A DNA stretch of 64,000 nucleotides from Cupriavidus sp. D384 (GTDB lineage: Bacteria; Pseudomonadota; Gammaproteobacteria; Burkholderiales; Burkholderiaceae): contig NZ_BBQI01000090.1 of NCBI RefSeq assembly GCF_001652915.1, positions 62,001 through 126,000 on the forward strand, read 5' to 3'. Shown here one piece after another: positions 55,268 through 64,000 of the stretch. The notes beneath the pieces are model-generated. The model worked only from the letters and a program-made list of their open reading frames with translations. It searched no databases and had not been told where the DNA came from. The translations under genes were made by a program, and so were the position numbers. Each line of letters starts with the position of its first letter. Positions within the stretch are counted from its first letter, which is position 1.

Positions 55268-55802
55268 GCTGTTGCCTCCGAACGCCACGGTAGTCGAGCG
55301 CAACCTCGCCAAAGCGAGCGCCGCGCTGGGAGACATCCCAGCACCGCTCCGCGACATCATTCGGCCCGAGAGCGTACCTCTGGCGCAGCTGCCCTGGCTC
55401 GCCTGGCACCTCGGCATCGAAGCGTGGAAGAGTGACTGGCCCGAACAGACCCGGCGCGCGCTGGTGAAAACAGCGATTCCCATCGCGCGCAAGAACGGCA
55501 CCGCCTCCGCTGTGCGGGAAGCGATCGCCGCCTTGGGCAGAGACATCGTCCTGCGTGAGTGGTGGGAAGCGACACCTCGTGGAACACCAGGCACGTTCGA
55601 GCTTGTCATGACCGTAGGGGAACGCGACGGGGACGGTGTTACTGCAGATTTCGTGACCGACGCACTCGCCGAGATTCATCGCACCAAGCCGGTTCGGGCG
55701 CATTACACCTTCATCCAGAGCGTCTCGAAAACATCCGCAACGGCCGTGGCGGCCGCGATCCGACCGACGCTCTATCGCCACTTTACTCTCTCGGAAGTCT
55801 AA
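55260..55802 (+). CDS. I: Tail protein I (P2 gpI family)
   Basis: 180 residues (P2 176), wedge component linking the fibres to the baseplate. LLPPNATVVERNLAKASAAL and PWLAWHLGIEAW are typical. It starts within the end of J. Confidence 0.93.
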   Translation: MDRLLPPNATVVERNLAKASAALGDIPAPLRDIIRPESVPLAQLPWLAWHLGIEAWKSDWPEQTRRALVKTAIPIARKNGTASAVREAIAALGRDIVLREWWEATPRGTPGTFELVMTVGERDGDGVTADFVTDALAEIHRTKPVRAHYTFIQSVSKTSATAVAAAIRPTLYRHFTLSEV

Positions 55803-55804
55803 AT

Positions 55805-57139
55805 ATGCCAGGAACGCTGATCCATCTCACAGAGGCTGGCCGCGCGGCGCTGGTATCCCCCGACAACGCCGGCACGCGGTCACGCCAGGTTCTGTCCATC
55901 GGTATCGCCAATGCCGCCTTCATCCACAGCGACGACCTTCTGACCCTGCCCAACGAGTACAAGCGCATTGAAACCATCGCCGGCATCAACGTGGCGCCCG
56001 ATACCATTCATGTAACCATCCGCGACGACAGCGCCGACCAGTACCCGGCCTACGGCTTCGGCCTCTATCTCGACGACGGCACCCTGTTCGGCACCTACGT
56101 CCAGGACGCACCCATTCTTGAAAAGGCCGCCAGCGCCGTCTTCCTGCTGGCGGCCGACATCCGGTTCGTGTCCATCGATACAGCGCTGCTGACGTTCGGC
56201 GACGCCAGCTTCGCGAACCCCCCTGCCAGCACCGAAACGCAAGGCGTCATCGAGATTGCCACGCAGGCCGAGACCGACGCCGGGGCCGATGCGGTTCGCG
56301 CCGTCACCCCGAAAACACTGGCAACACGGCTCCGCTTGCTGGCTCCTCTTGCGTCCCCGGCGCTCACTGGCACACCCACGGCTTCCACACCGCCGGCCGG
56401 TGACGACACCCAACGGTTGGCTACCACCGCCTTCGTGCAATCGGCCGTTCGTGACGCGTCCATCGGACAGGTGGTGCTGGAGCCGCGAACCTCCGCCCGA
56501 GCTGGCTTCCTGAAGGCGAACGGCTCGCTTCTCAATCGGGACGACTATCCGCAGCTATGGGCCTTTGCGCGTGCGAGCGGTGCGCTTGTGACCGAAGCTG
56601 AATGGCAGGCGGGGGCTATCGGATGCTTCTCCGGCGGCGATGACGAAAGCACCTTCCGAGTTCCCGAGCTGCGCGGCGAGTTCCTGCGCTGCTGGGACGA
56701 CGGTCGTGGCGCCGACGAAGCACGAGTGATCGGCACCTACCAGGATTCCCAGAATCTGCAGCACACGCATACGGCATCGACCACACCTGCAGGGCGGCAC
56801 GGCCACCGGGCATGGGCCGACGCCCAAGGCTGGCACCAGCACAACGGCAGAACGCGGATTGCCGGAAGACACTCGCACGCGTCTGGTATCTCGCGCAACG
56901 TGATGATCTATGGCGGTGGTGGCCCGGCCGACGATATCGGGGAGAGCCGCAGGAGCGATATCCACACCTCCGACGCCGGCGAACACGATCATGCAATCGA
57001 TCCCGACGGCACGCATGCCCACAATATTGGCGTGGCCGAGGTGGGAGCCCACAGACACGACGTCATCGTCGCATCCCACGGCGCGACCGAAGCCCGCCCT
57101 CGCAACATCGCGCTGCTCGCAATGATCCGCGCCTACTAG
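55805..57139 (+). CDS. H: Tail fibre protein (P2 gpH family) with His-rich tip
   Basis: 444 residues, shorter than P2 gpH (669). The N-terminal attachment domain (about 1-165, tail-collar DUF3751-like) is followed by a short shaft (TQRLATTAFVQ repeat unit) and a collar domain (GFLKANGSLLNRDDYPQLWAFA). The C-terminal 120 residues hold many HxH clusters (HTH, HGH, HQH, HSH, HDH, HAH, HRH), which coordinate iron in other fibre tips. It probably determines host range. The assembly chaperone follows. Confidence 0.9.
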   Translation: MPGTLIHLTEAGRAALVSPDNAGTRSRQVLSIGIANAAFIHSDDLLTLPNEYKRIETIAGINVAPDTIHVTIRDDSADQYPAYGFGLYLDDGTLFGTYVQDAPILEKAASAVFLLAADIRFVSIDTALLTFGDASFANPPASTETQGVIEIATQAETDAGADAVRAVTPKTLATRLRLLAPLASPALTGTPTASTPPAGDDTQRLATTAFVQSAVRDASIGQVVLEPRTSARAGFLKANGSLLNRDDYPQLWAFARASGALVTEAEWQAGAIGCFSGGDDESTFRVPELRGEFLRCWDDGRGADEARVIGTYQDSQNLQHTHTASTTPAGRHGHRAWADAQGWHQHNGRTRIAGRHSHASGISRNVMIYGGGGPADDIGESRRSDIHTSDAGEHDHAIDPDGTHAHNIGVAEVGAHRHDVIVASHGATEARPRNIALLAMIRAY

Positions 57140-57149
57140 AGAGACTCTC

Positions 57150-57776
57150 ATGCAACTTCACAAATACGATTCGCAGACAGGCCAATACACGGGCAGTACG
57201 CTTGCGGAACCAGACCCGTGCAATGAGGATCGCTGGCTGCTGCCGGCCTTCAGTACCGCGACTCCGCTCCCTGATCGCACACGCTACACGTGGCCATTCC
57301 ATGTGGACGGCGCGTGGGAGCTGCGGCCCGACTATCGCGGCATCATGCTGTATCGCCAGGATGATGGATCCACTGCTGAAATTCTGCTGGCCGGCATCAC
57401 ACCGGAGCAGGCAGGACTCACGTCATCGCCCCGCCCTTCGGACGAGTATCACTTCATTGAAGGCGAATGGGTCATCAACCCACGGGTGCTGCTGGAACGC
57501 GAGCAGGAAACCGCGATGGCCGAGTTTGACCAACGTATGGCACGTGCCAGAAAGAAGACTGCGGGCAAGGCCGACGCGCTGGCGGCCGGCCTGCTTGATC
57601 CCGTCCCGGCGGCTCTCTTCAAAGCGTGGGCGGCCTACCAGATGGCGTTGGTCACGGTGCTCGATCAGGAATTCTTCCCCGCGTCACGCGTCTGGCCCGA
57701 GGAGCCAGACGAGGATGCGGTTGCAACGAAGGCAAAAGGGACCGAAGGCGAGCAACCGGCTCAATATCCGTTGTGA
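57150..57776 (+). CDS. G: Tail fibre assembly chaperone (P2 gpG family)
   Basis: 208 residues. It probably helps gpH fold and trimerise. GITPEQAGLTSSPRPSDEYHFIEGEWVINP and RARKKTAGKADALAAG are family-like. It lies 10 bases after H. The Lys-rich C-terminal end is variable in this family. Confidence 0.8.
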   Translation: MQLHKYDSQTGQYTGSTLAEPDPCNEDRWLLPAFSTATPLPDRTRYTWPFHVDGAWELRPDYRGIMLYRQDDGSTAEILLAGITPEQAGLTSSPRPSDEYHFIEGEWVINPRVLLEREQETAMAEFDQRMARARKKTAGKADALAAGLLDPVPAALFKAWAAYQMALVTVLDQEFFPASRVWPEEPDEDAVATKAKGTEGEQPAQYPL

Positions 57777-57799
57777 CTGGCTGCTGACGCGGCATTCCT

Positions 57800-57824
57800 G
57801 GTTGTATCACCGGACCACACATCA
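57800..57824. promoter_or_regulatory. Late-activator dyad 4, upstream of FI
   Basis: GGTTGT, 13 bases, ACATCA: the TGTTGT-N13-ACAACA dyad with one change in each half. It lies 81 bases before the FI start. P2 has its late promoter PF at this place. Confidence 0.5.
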
Positions 57825-57905
57825 CAAGCAGCACGACATCCAAGCGCGTGCGAAGCATCCTACCGGGGCGATCTGACTTTTGCCTGCCCATCCCGGAGGA
57901 CTTGC

Positions 57906-59078
57906 ATGCCAACTGGCTACCACCACGGCGTACGCGTCGTTGAAATCAACGAAGGTACACGCCCTATCCGCACCATCGAGACCGCCGTGCCTGGCATCGT
58001 CTGCACTGCCGACGACGCGGACGCGGCGGTCTTTCCGCTGAACCGGCCCATCCTGCTGACCAACCCCATGGCTTCCCTGGGCAAGGCGGGCGACACGGGC
58101 ACGCTGGCCCATACGCTCGATGCCATCACCGACCAGGCCAACCCGCTCACGGTCATCGTGCGCGTACCGCAAGGTGAAACGGCTGCCGAGACCACTACCA
58201 ACCTGATCGGCAGCACCGACGCCAACGGCCGCTTTACCGGCATGAAGGCGCTGCTGTCCGCGAAGAACACCCTTGGCGTGGCGCCGCGCATCCTGGGCAT
58301 TCCCGGCCTGGACAGCCTGCCCGTGGCCGCCGAGCTGGCCGCCATCGCGCAGAAGCTGCGGGCCTTTGCCTATGTGTCTGCTTTCGGCTGCGAAACGAAG
58401 GAAGAAGCCGTGGCCTACCGCTCCAACTTCGGCCAGCGCGAGCTAATGACGATCTGGCCCGAGTTTGTGGGCTGGAACACGGTCACCAGCTCCGAAGCGA
58501 CGCTCTGGGCCACTGCCCGCGCCCTGGGCCTGCGGGCCAAGCTCGACAACGAGGTGGGCTGGCACAAGACGCTGTCGAACGTTGCCGTCAATGGTGTGAC
58601 GGGACTGTCGAAGGATGTGTTCTGGGATCTGCAGGATCCGGCCACCGATGCCGGCTACCTGAACCGGAACGAAGTCACCACGCTGGTCAACTTCCAGGGC
58701 TTCCGGTTCTGGGGATCCCGCACCTGCAGCGCGGATCCGCTGTTCGCCTTCGAAAACTACACCCGCACGGCGCAGGTGCTGGCCGACACCATGGCCGAAG
58801 CCCACGCCTGGGCGATGGACCTGCCGATGCACCCTTCCCTGGTGCGCGACATCCTGGAAGGCATTAACGCCAAGATGCGCGGCCTCACGCGAAACGGCTA
58901 CCTGCTCGGCGGCGAAGCGTGGTTCGACGCCTCGATCAATACCAAGGACACGCTGAAGTCCGGTGCCCTCGCCATCGACTACGACTACACCCCCGTACCG
59001 CCGCTGGAGAACCTGACGCTGCGCCAGCGCATCACCGACCGCTACCTCATGCAGTTCGCCCGCGCAGTCACCGCGTGA
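57906..59078 (+). CDS. FI: Tail sheath protein (P2 gpFI family)
   Basis: 390 residues (P2 396), contractile sheath subunit. YHHGVRVVEINEGTRPIRTIETAVPGIVCTADDAD is the typical N-terminus, and FQGFRFWGSRTCS is a family motif. CGGAGGACTTGC precedes the ATG. Confidence 0.95.
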   Translation: MPTGYHHGVRVVEINEGTRPIRTIETAVPGIVCTADDADAAVFPLNRPILLTNPMASLGKAGDTGTLAHTLDAITDQANPLTVIVRVPQGETAAETTTNLIGSTDANGRFTGMKALLSAKNTLGVAPRILGIPGLDSLPVAAELAAIAQKLRAFAYVSAFGCETKEEAVAYRSNFGQRELMTIWPEFVGWNTVTSSEATLWATARALGLRAKLDNEVGWHKTLSNVAVNGVTGLSKDVFWDLQDPATDAGYLNRNEVTTLVNFQGFRFWGSRTCSADPLFAFENYTRTAQVLADTMAEAHAWAMDLPMHPSLVRDILEGINAKMRGLTRNGYLLGGEAWFDASINTKDTLKSGALAIDYDYTPVPPLENLTLRQRITDRYLMQFARAVTA

Positions 59079-59112
59079 GTGTTCGAACGGTCATCACACG
59101 AAGGAACAGACC

Positions 59113-59622
59113 ATGGCGTTGCCACGCAAACTCAAGAACTTCAACGTGTTTCACGACGGCGTCAGCTACGTGGGCGAGTGCGAGGAATTCACGCAGCCCA
59201 AGCTGGCCCGCAAGCTGGAGGAGTACCGCGCCGGCGGGATGAACGGCCCCGTCGACATCGACCTGGGCGCCGAGAAAATGGAAACGGAAGCCACCTACGG
59301 CGGCCTGATGCGCGAGCCCTTCAAGGCATGGGGCATCACGGCCGTCGACGGCGTGCTATTGCGCTTCGCGGGTGCCTATCAGCGCGACGACTCCGAAGCG
59401 GTCGATGCCGTGGAAGTCGTCATCCGTGGCCGGCACACGGAGCTGGACATGGGCGCCGCCAAGGCCGGCGACAACAGCCAGTTCAAGGTCAAGTCCTCCA
59501 TCAGCTACTACAAGCTCACCGTCAACGGCGAAGTCTGGTGCGAAATCGACCACGTCAACTTCATCGAAACCGTCTTCGGCGTCGACCGCCTGGCGGAGCA
59601 ACGCCGCGCGATGGGCGTATAG
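59113..59622 (+). CDS. FII: Tail tube protein (P2 gpFII family)
   Basis: 169 residues (P2 172), forms the inner tube. LPRKLKNFNVFHDGVSYVGECEE and GTHTEL-like RHTELDMG are typical. It follows FI after 34 bases. Confidence 0.95.
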   Translation: MALPRKLKNFNVFHDGVSYVGECEEFTQPKLARKLEEYRAGGMNGPVDIDLGAEKMETEATYGGLMREPFKAWGITAVDGVLLRFAGAYQRDDSEAVDAVEVVIRGRHTELDMGAAKAGDNSQFKVKSSISYYKLTVNGEVWCEIDHVNFIETVFGVDRLAEQRRAMGV

Positions 59623-59655
59623 CCCTCCCCCCAACCACCTTGTGTCTGAACGATC

Positions 59656-59985
59656 ATGACCCAACCCACCACCGTAGACATCGTCCTCGACCAGCCTATC
59701 CAGCGCGGCGAGCAAACCATCTCGAAGATTCAGGTGCGCAAGCCGGGCTCCGGCGAGTTGCGCGGCTGCAGCCTGATCGACCTGATGCGGATGGACGTGT
59801 CCGCCCTTCACCTGGTGCTGCCGCGCATCACCAACCCGACGCTGACGCAGCACGACGTCGGCAGGCTGGACCCGGCCGACCTGACCCAGCTAGGCACGGC
59901 GGTAACCAGTTTTTTGCTGCCGAAGTCGGCCAGGGAGGAAAACTTCCAGACCGAATCGAGCACGCCGTCGCCGACATTGCAGTGA
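59656..59985 (+). CDS. E: Tail assembly protein E (P2 gpE family)
   Basis: 109 residues in the zero frame. P2 gpE (91 residues) is made both alone and as a -1 frameshift fusion with E'. Here the heptamer T TTT TTG is at 59910-59916 in the right frame, so a gpE+E' product is expected. The protein chaperones the tape measure. Confidence 0.9.
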   Translation: MTQPTTVDIVLDQPIQRGEQTISKIQVRKPGSGELRGCSLIDLMRMDVSALHLVLPRITNPTLTQHDVGRLDPADLTQLGTAVTSFLLPKSAREENFQTESSTPSPTLQ

Positions 59986-60083
59986 TCTTCCACTGGCCCC
60001 CTGACGTGATGTACGCCATGGGGGTCGCCGAATTGATGGAATGGCGCCAACGCGCCTACGAGCGTAGCGGATCCGACGAATGA
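59656..60083 (+). CDS. E': Tail assembly fusion gpE+E' made by -1 ribosomal frameshift
   Basis: Predicted product: 87 codons of E to the slippery site 59910-59916, then 55 residues in the -1 frame ending at 60083 (about 142 residues, the same as P2 gpE+E'). The E' frame reads PPDVMYAMGVAELMEWRQRAYER and overlaps the T start. In phages with this arrangement the long and short forms act as tape-measure chaperones. Confidence 0.82.
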
Positions 60084-62899
60084 GCACCCCGAGAAATCTC
60101 AGGCTGGAAGTCGTGCTGCAGGCCGTCGACAAGATGACGCGGCCGTTCAAGGCGATCATGGGCGGCAGTACTGAACTGGCCAGAACGGTGAAGGCGGCCA
60201 AGGATCAGATCAAGAGCCTCGAGGCATCTCAAAAGCAACTGGCGGATTTCCGGGAGCTTAAACGGGGCCTCAAGGACAGTTCGCTGGCTATGCGCAATGC
60301 CAACGATCACGCGGCCTCTCTGCGAGCCCGGCTGGACAAGCTTGATGCCCCCATGCGCACCAAGTCGCAGCTGGCGTCCCAGCTCAAGTCGGCCCGGGCG
60401 GCATACAACGCCAACATCGCTACGATCCAGGCATTGCAGCGCGCCGGCGCACACAGTTCCGAAGCCTACCGAAAACTGACCACTGAACAGTTGGCAGCTC
60501 GCAAGGAAGTCGTCCGCCTGACGGCAGCGCACAAGGCTGCCGCCTCTCAGGTGTCCGTCACGTCCACACAGTACCGCGCCCTGCAGCGGGAGGTCTCGGA
60601 TGCGACAAACAAGGCCCAGAGGCTGCGCGGCGCGCACGCAGACAACATTCGCAAGCTGCGTGACATGCGTGGCGGCCTGACGGCCGCTGGCATAAAAACA
60701 AAGGATCTGGGCCAACATCAGCGCGACCTGGCCGACAGACTCGCCGGTGCAAACCAACGGCTCCGGCAACAGGAAGCGCTGCTGAGGGCGGTTGGCGACC
60801 GTCAACGGGCTCTCGCCGCTGCCCAAACCAAGTACAGAAACAGCATGGCAATGCGGAATACAGTGCTCAATGCTGGCGCTTCGACTGCCGCCGCCGGCGG
60901 GATTGTTTTGGCACCCGTCGCCAAGACCGTCAAGGACTACGTCACCTTCGAAGACGCCATGCTCGGCATCGCCCGTCAAGTGCCAGGCGCGCGCGACGAG
61001 CACGGCAAGCTGACGAAGGTCTATCACGACATGGCGCGCGAGATCCGGCAGTTGGGCAAGGACCTGTCGATCCCCACCGCCCGTATCGCCGAGATGGTCA
61101 CAGCTGGCGCCCGCATGGAAGTACCAAGAGAGGAACTGATCGCCTACACCCGTACCGTTGCCATGATGGCCACCGCCTTTGATGCCGTGCCAGACGAGAT
61201 CGCCGAGAGCATGGGCAAGGTCGCCAAGAACTTCCGGATCCCCACTGGCGCCATCATGGGCCTGGCCGACACGATCAACTACCTCGACGACAACGCCATC
61301 AGCAAGGGCAACGACATCATCAACGTACTGAACCGCACGTCTGGCGTGGTGTCCACGGTGGCCATGTCCGCGAATGATGCGGCGGCCCTCGCCTCCACGC
61401 TACTGACGCTCGGCGAACGCACCGAAACCGCTGGCACAGCCATCAACGCGATCACGCAAAAGTTCGCAGCGGCCGCGAAAGGCACGAAGCGATTTCAATC
61501 CGCTGTGGCCGAAATCGGTCTCTCCTCCGAAGCTATCCAGAAAGGCATGGGTACCGATGCGATGGGCACGATATTTTCCGTCATTGAGGCTATCCAAAGG
61601 CTCCCCAAGGACAAGCGCATCGGTGTAATGGTTGAGCTGGCCGGCATGGAGCACTCCGACACCCTGGCCAAGCTGGTCGACAAGCCCGACGAGCTGCGGC
61701 GCCAACTCGACCTTGCCAACGGTGCGAAGGCGAAGGGCTCCATGTCGCGCGAGTTCGCCGCGCGGCAAGACACTGTTTCCGCCCGCTGGCAGCGCCTGCA
61801 GAACCAGTTGTTCAACACCAGCAGCGCCGGCGGCGAGGCGCTGCGCTCGACGCTCGTCGGGCTGATGGATACGGTGGGACGCCTGATCGACCGCTTCGAC
61901 GCCTTTACCCAGGCGCATCCGCAGCTGGTGTCCTGGCTCCTCAAAGGCGCCGCGGCCGTGGGTGCGTTGCTAACGGTGCTTGGCGCCCTGACGTTGGCGC
62001 TGGCGGCGGCGTTGGGCCCGCTAGTGATCGTGCGCTACGGGATGTCGATGCTGGGAATCCAGCTCGGCGGTGGCGTGGCCATCGTTACCCGGCTGGCCGG
62101 TGCATTCAACTTCCTCATGAAGATTTTCTGGATCGTAGGTCGCGCCCTGATGCTCAATCCCATCGGCTTGGCCGTTACCGCCATCGCTCTGGGCGCCTAT
62201 CTGCTGATCAAGCACTGGGAGCCTATCAAGACGTTCTTCCTCGGACTTTGGAGGGCCGTGACTGAGGCATGCGAGGGCGGCGTCGGCAGCGTGGCGGCAA
62301 TTATCCTGAACTGGTCACCAGTTGGGTTGTTTTACAAGGCCTTCGCCGCTGTCATGAGCTGGTTCGGCTTTGACATGCCTGCCAAGTTCTCCGACTTCGG
62401 CCGAATGATGATGCAAGGGCTGGTTGATGGCATCACCGGCGCGATTGGCTGGGTGAAAGGTGCCATCGGTGGTGTGGCAGATAAGACTGTTGCATGGTTC
62501 AAAGACAAACTCGGCATCCGCTCCCCCAGCCGCGTCTTCGCCGCGCTGGGCGGCTTCACCATGCAGGGGCTGGAACAGGGTCTTGCGCGAAGCCAGAGCG
62601 GTCCGCTCGGCGTCATCTCGCGCGTCGCCACGGCGATGGCCGGCGTCGGGGCCGGCCTGGCGATCGGCACCGGCCAGGCCACGGCATCTGTCCGGTTTGA
62701 CACCAGGCCGCCCATCGCAGCCCCCACCCGCGCCGCTACCGCCGCGCCGCCAGCAGCTGCGGCACCGGTCGTCATCCACATCCACCCGCCAGCCGGCGCA
62801 GACGAGCAGCTGATCGCGCGCCTGGTGGCCGAGCGGATCGAGCGGCTGGAGGGGCAGCGCGCCGCCCGCGCCCGATCCCGGCTCACCGACAGGGACTGA
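60080..62899 (+). CDS. T: Tail tape measure protein (P2 gpT family)
   Basis: 939 residues (P2 815). The first 280 residues are coiled-coil and Lys/Arg/Ala-rich. The TP901-type core has SMGKVAKNFRIP and DMAREIRQLGKDLSIPTARIAEMVTAGARM. Hydrophobic helices lie around 625-720. The C-terminus has a GIRSPSRVF segment and a Pro/Ala-rich tail. It sets tail length; its extra length suggests a longer tail than P2. Confidence 0.93.
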   Translation: MSTPRNLRLEVVLQAVDKMTRPFKAIMGGSTELARTVKAAKDQIKSLEASQKQLADFRELKRGLKDSSLAMRNANDHAASLRARLDKLDAPMRTKSQLASQLKSARAAYNANIATIQALQRAGAHSSEAYRKLTTEQLAARKEVVRLTAAHKAAASQVSVTSTQYRALQREVSDATNKAQRLRGAHADNIRKLRDMRGGLTAAGIKTKDLGQHQRDLADRLAGANQRLRQQEALLRAVGDRQRALAAAQTKYRNSMAMRNTVLNAGASTAAAGGIVLAPVAKTVKDYVTFEDAMLGIARQVPGARDEHGKLTKVYHDMAREIRQLGKDLSIPTARIAEMVTAGARMEVPREELIAYTRTVAMMATAFDAVPDEIAESMGKVAKNFRIPTGAIMGLADTINYLDDNAISKGNDIINVLNRTSGVVSTVAMSANDAAALASTLLTLGERTETAGTAINAITQKFAAAAKGTKRFQSAVAEIGLSSEAIQKGMGTDAMGTIFSVIEAIQRLPKDKRIGVMVELAGMEHSDTLAKLVDKPDELRRQLDLANGAKAKGSMSREFAARQDTVSARWQRLQNQLFNTSSAGGEALRSTLVGLMDTVGRLIDRFDAFTQAHPQLVSWLLKGAAAVGALLTVLGALTLALAAALGPLVIVRYGMSMLGIQLGGGVAIVTRLAGAFNFLMKIFWIVGRALMLNPIGLAVTAIALGAYLLIKHWEPIKTFFLGLWRAVTEACEGGVGSVAAIILNWSPVGLFYKAFAAVMSWFGFDMPAKFSDFGRMMMQGLVDGITGAIGWVKGAIGGVADKTVAWFKDKLGIRSPSRVFAALGGFTMQGLEQGLARSQSGPLGVISRVATAMAGVGAGLAIGTGQATASVRFDTRPPIAAPTRAATAAPPAAAAPVVIHIHPPAGADEQLIARLVAERIERLEGQRAARARSRLTDRD

Positions 62900-62902
62900 C
62901 CC

Positions 62903-63343
62903 ATGATGATGGCCCTCGGGTTGTTCGTCTTCGCCCTGGAGACGGCGCCCTACCAGGAATTCCAGCAGCAGATCGGCTGGCGCCACCCGTCGAACAATCG
63001 GGTGGGTCGCCGGCCATCGCGGCAGTACACCGGCCTGGACGACGAGACAGTGTCGCTGTCCGGCGTGCTGCTGCCCGAGCTGAGCGGCGGTGACAACACC
63101 ATCGACCTCCTGCGACAGATGGGCGACACCGGCCAGCCATACGTGCTGATCGAGGGCTCGGGCCGCTACTACGGCATGTTCGAAATTGACTCGCTGTCGA
63201 TCACCCGCACCCTCTTCTTCCGCGACGGCAAGGCGCGGCGCATCGAGTTTTCCGTTCGGCTGACGCGAGTGGACGGCCAGGCCGAGGATGTCATCGGTGG
63301 CGGTCTCCTCGGTATGCTGCCACGCACAACACCAGGCCTATGA
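62903..63343 (+). CDS. U: Tail protein U (P2 gpU family)
   Basis: 146 residues (P2 159). MMALGLFVFALETAPYQEFQQQIGWRHPSNNRVGRRPS is the typical start. Acts at the tail end near the head. Its stop overlaps the start of D (ATGA). Confidence 0.93.
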   Translation: MMMALGLFVFALETAPYQEFQQQIGWRHPSNNRVGRRPSRQYTGLDDETVSLSGVLLPELSGGDNTIDLLRQMGDTGQPYVLIEGSGRYYGMFEIDSLSITRTLFFRDGKARRIEFSVRLTRVDGQAEDVIGGGLLGMLPRTTPGL

Positions 63344-64000
63344 CAGCCATCCCGCCGACCACCACCCTGCCCGCCAGCATCTCTGGCACCGCCGCTGTGC
63401 CCGTGTACCGACTGATGCAGGGGAAGCACGACATCACCAGCCGCTTCCAGGGCCGGCTGATCTCCCTGACGCTGACCGACAACCGTGGCTTCGAGGCCGA
63501 CCAGCTGGACATCGAACTGGACGATGCAGACGGTATGCTCGACCTGCCCGACAAAGGCGCCACGCTGTCACTGGCCCTGGGCTGGCAGGACACGGGCGTG
63601 GTCGACAAGGGCACGTACAAGGTCGACGAGCTGGAACACACCGGCCCACCAGACCGCCTAACCATCCGCGCCCGCAGCGCCGACCTCGCCAGCGGCCTTA
63701 CCACGCGCAAGGAACAGTCGTACCGCGGCCAAACCATCGGCGTCATCGTCCGGGCCATCGCCGCGCGGCATGGCCTGACAGCCGCAATCGCCGCCGCCCT
63801 CGACCACCTGGTCATCGACCATATAGATCAGACCGGCGAATCGGATGCCAACTTCCTCACGCGCCTGGCTAAGGACCACGACGCCATCGCCACGGTCAAG
63901 CAAGGCAAGCTGCTGTTCATCAGCACCGGCGCGGCGCAGAGCGCGTCAGGCGTGCCGCTGCCCACCGTTACGATCACACGGGCCAGCGGGGACACCCACA
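63340..64000 (+). CDS. D: Tail protein D (P2 gpD family), cut by the window end
   Basis: 220 residues visible of about 390; the frame is open to the last base. It starts with ATG 63340 in an ATGA overlap with U. The stretch QGRLISLTLTDNRGFEADQLDIELDDADG, followed by YRGQTIGVIVRAIAARHGL, is typical of gpD, which forms the tail hub. The remainder, ogr and presumably int lie beyond the window. Confidence 0.93.
   Translation, partial: MTAIPPTTTLPASISGTAAVPVYRLMQGKHDITSRFQGRLISLTLTDNRGFEADQLDIELDDADGMLDLPDKGATLSLALGWQDTGVVDKGTYKVDELEHTGPPDRLTIRARSADLASGLTTRKEQSYRGQTIGVIVRAIAARHGLTAAIAAALDHLVIDHIDQTGESDANFLTRLAKDHDAIATVKQGKLLFISTGAAQSASGVPLPTVTITRASGDTH

Overview
The window is G+C-rich DNA of a beta-proteobacterium of the Burkholderiaceae, most like Cupriavidus or Ralstonia. 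The evidence is the tig-clpP-clpX-lon-tRNA-Val-tRNA-Asp-ppiD block, the tripartite-tricarboxylate (Bug) solute receptors, and the P2-type prophage. It starts inside a TRAP-transporter permease gene and ends inside a phage tail gene.

Region 1 (1-21.3 kb) is chromosomal backbone. It holds TRAP permease, D-amino-acid dehydrogenase, NAD(P)HX repair enzyme, EamA exporter, pgi, an ABC ATPase divergent from a GDSL esterase, ppiD, two tRNAs, lon, clpX, clpP, tig, mnmC, rlmJ and a VanZ-like gene. lon has a good sigma-32 promoter. A degenerate tRNA-Asp-derived hairpin element lies beside the intact tRNA-Asp gene.

Region 2 (21.3-33.8 kb) is a catabolic island. A LysR regulator diverges from maleylacetate reductase. 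The rest is on the minus strand: aldehyde dehydrogenase, Bug receptor, LacI regulator, second Bug receptor and porin, then a five-gene operon of intradiol dioxygenase, SDR, BKACE (beta-keto acid cleavage enzyme), MDR and cupin. The porin operon and the dioxygenase operon each start at the same TTGCAAACGTTTGCA palindrome, so they look like one LacI-family regulon. The gene set suggests hydroxyquinol-type ring cleavage to 3-oxoadipate, possibly ended by BKACE.

Region 3 (about 35.7 kb to the right edge) is a P2/phiCTX-like prophage. From the left it holds a tRNA-3'-end-like candidate att site, a NERD gene, a LexA-boxed small gene, 13 GGTAACC/GGTTACC iterons and a Bro-N gene. A 19-bp candidate cos site framed by an inverted repeat follows. 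Next to cos lies an A+T-richer two-gene cassette, a phosphoribosyltransferase-like protein plus a NADAR (YbiA-type) protein, which is the best candidate for an undescribed conflict system. Then come the canonical genes Q, P | O, N, M, L, X, lysis, R, S, V, W, J, I, H, G, FI, FII, E/E', T, U and D (cut). Extra cargo is a Phd/ParE toxin-antitoxin module (before R) and a convergent pair of a HEPN-motif protein and an McrA-like HNH nuclease (between S and V). A dyad TGTTGT-N13-ACAACA occurs upstream of P/O, R, V and FI and is probably the binding site of the late activator (Ogr type). Integrase, repressor, replication protein and ogr are not in the window.
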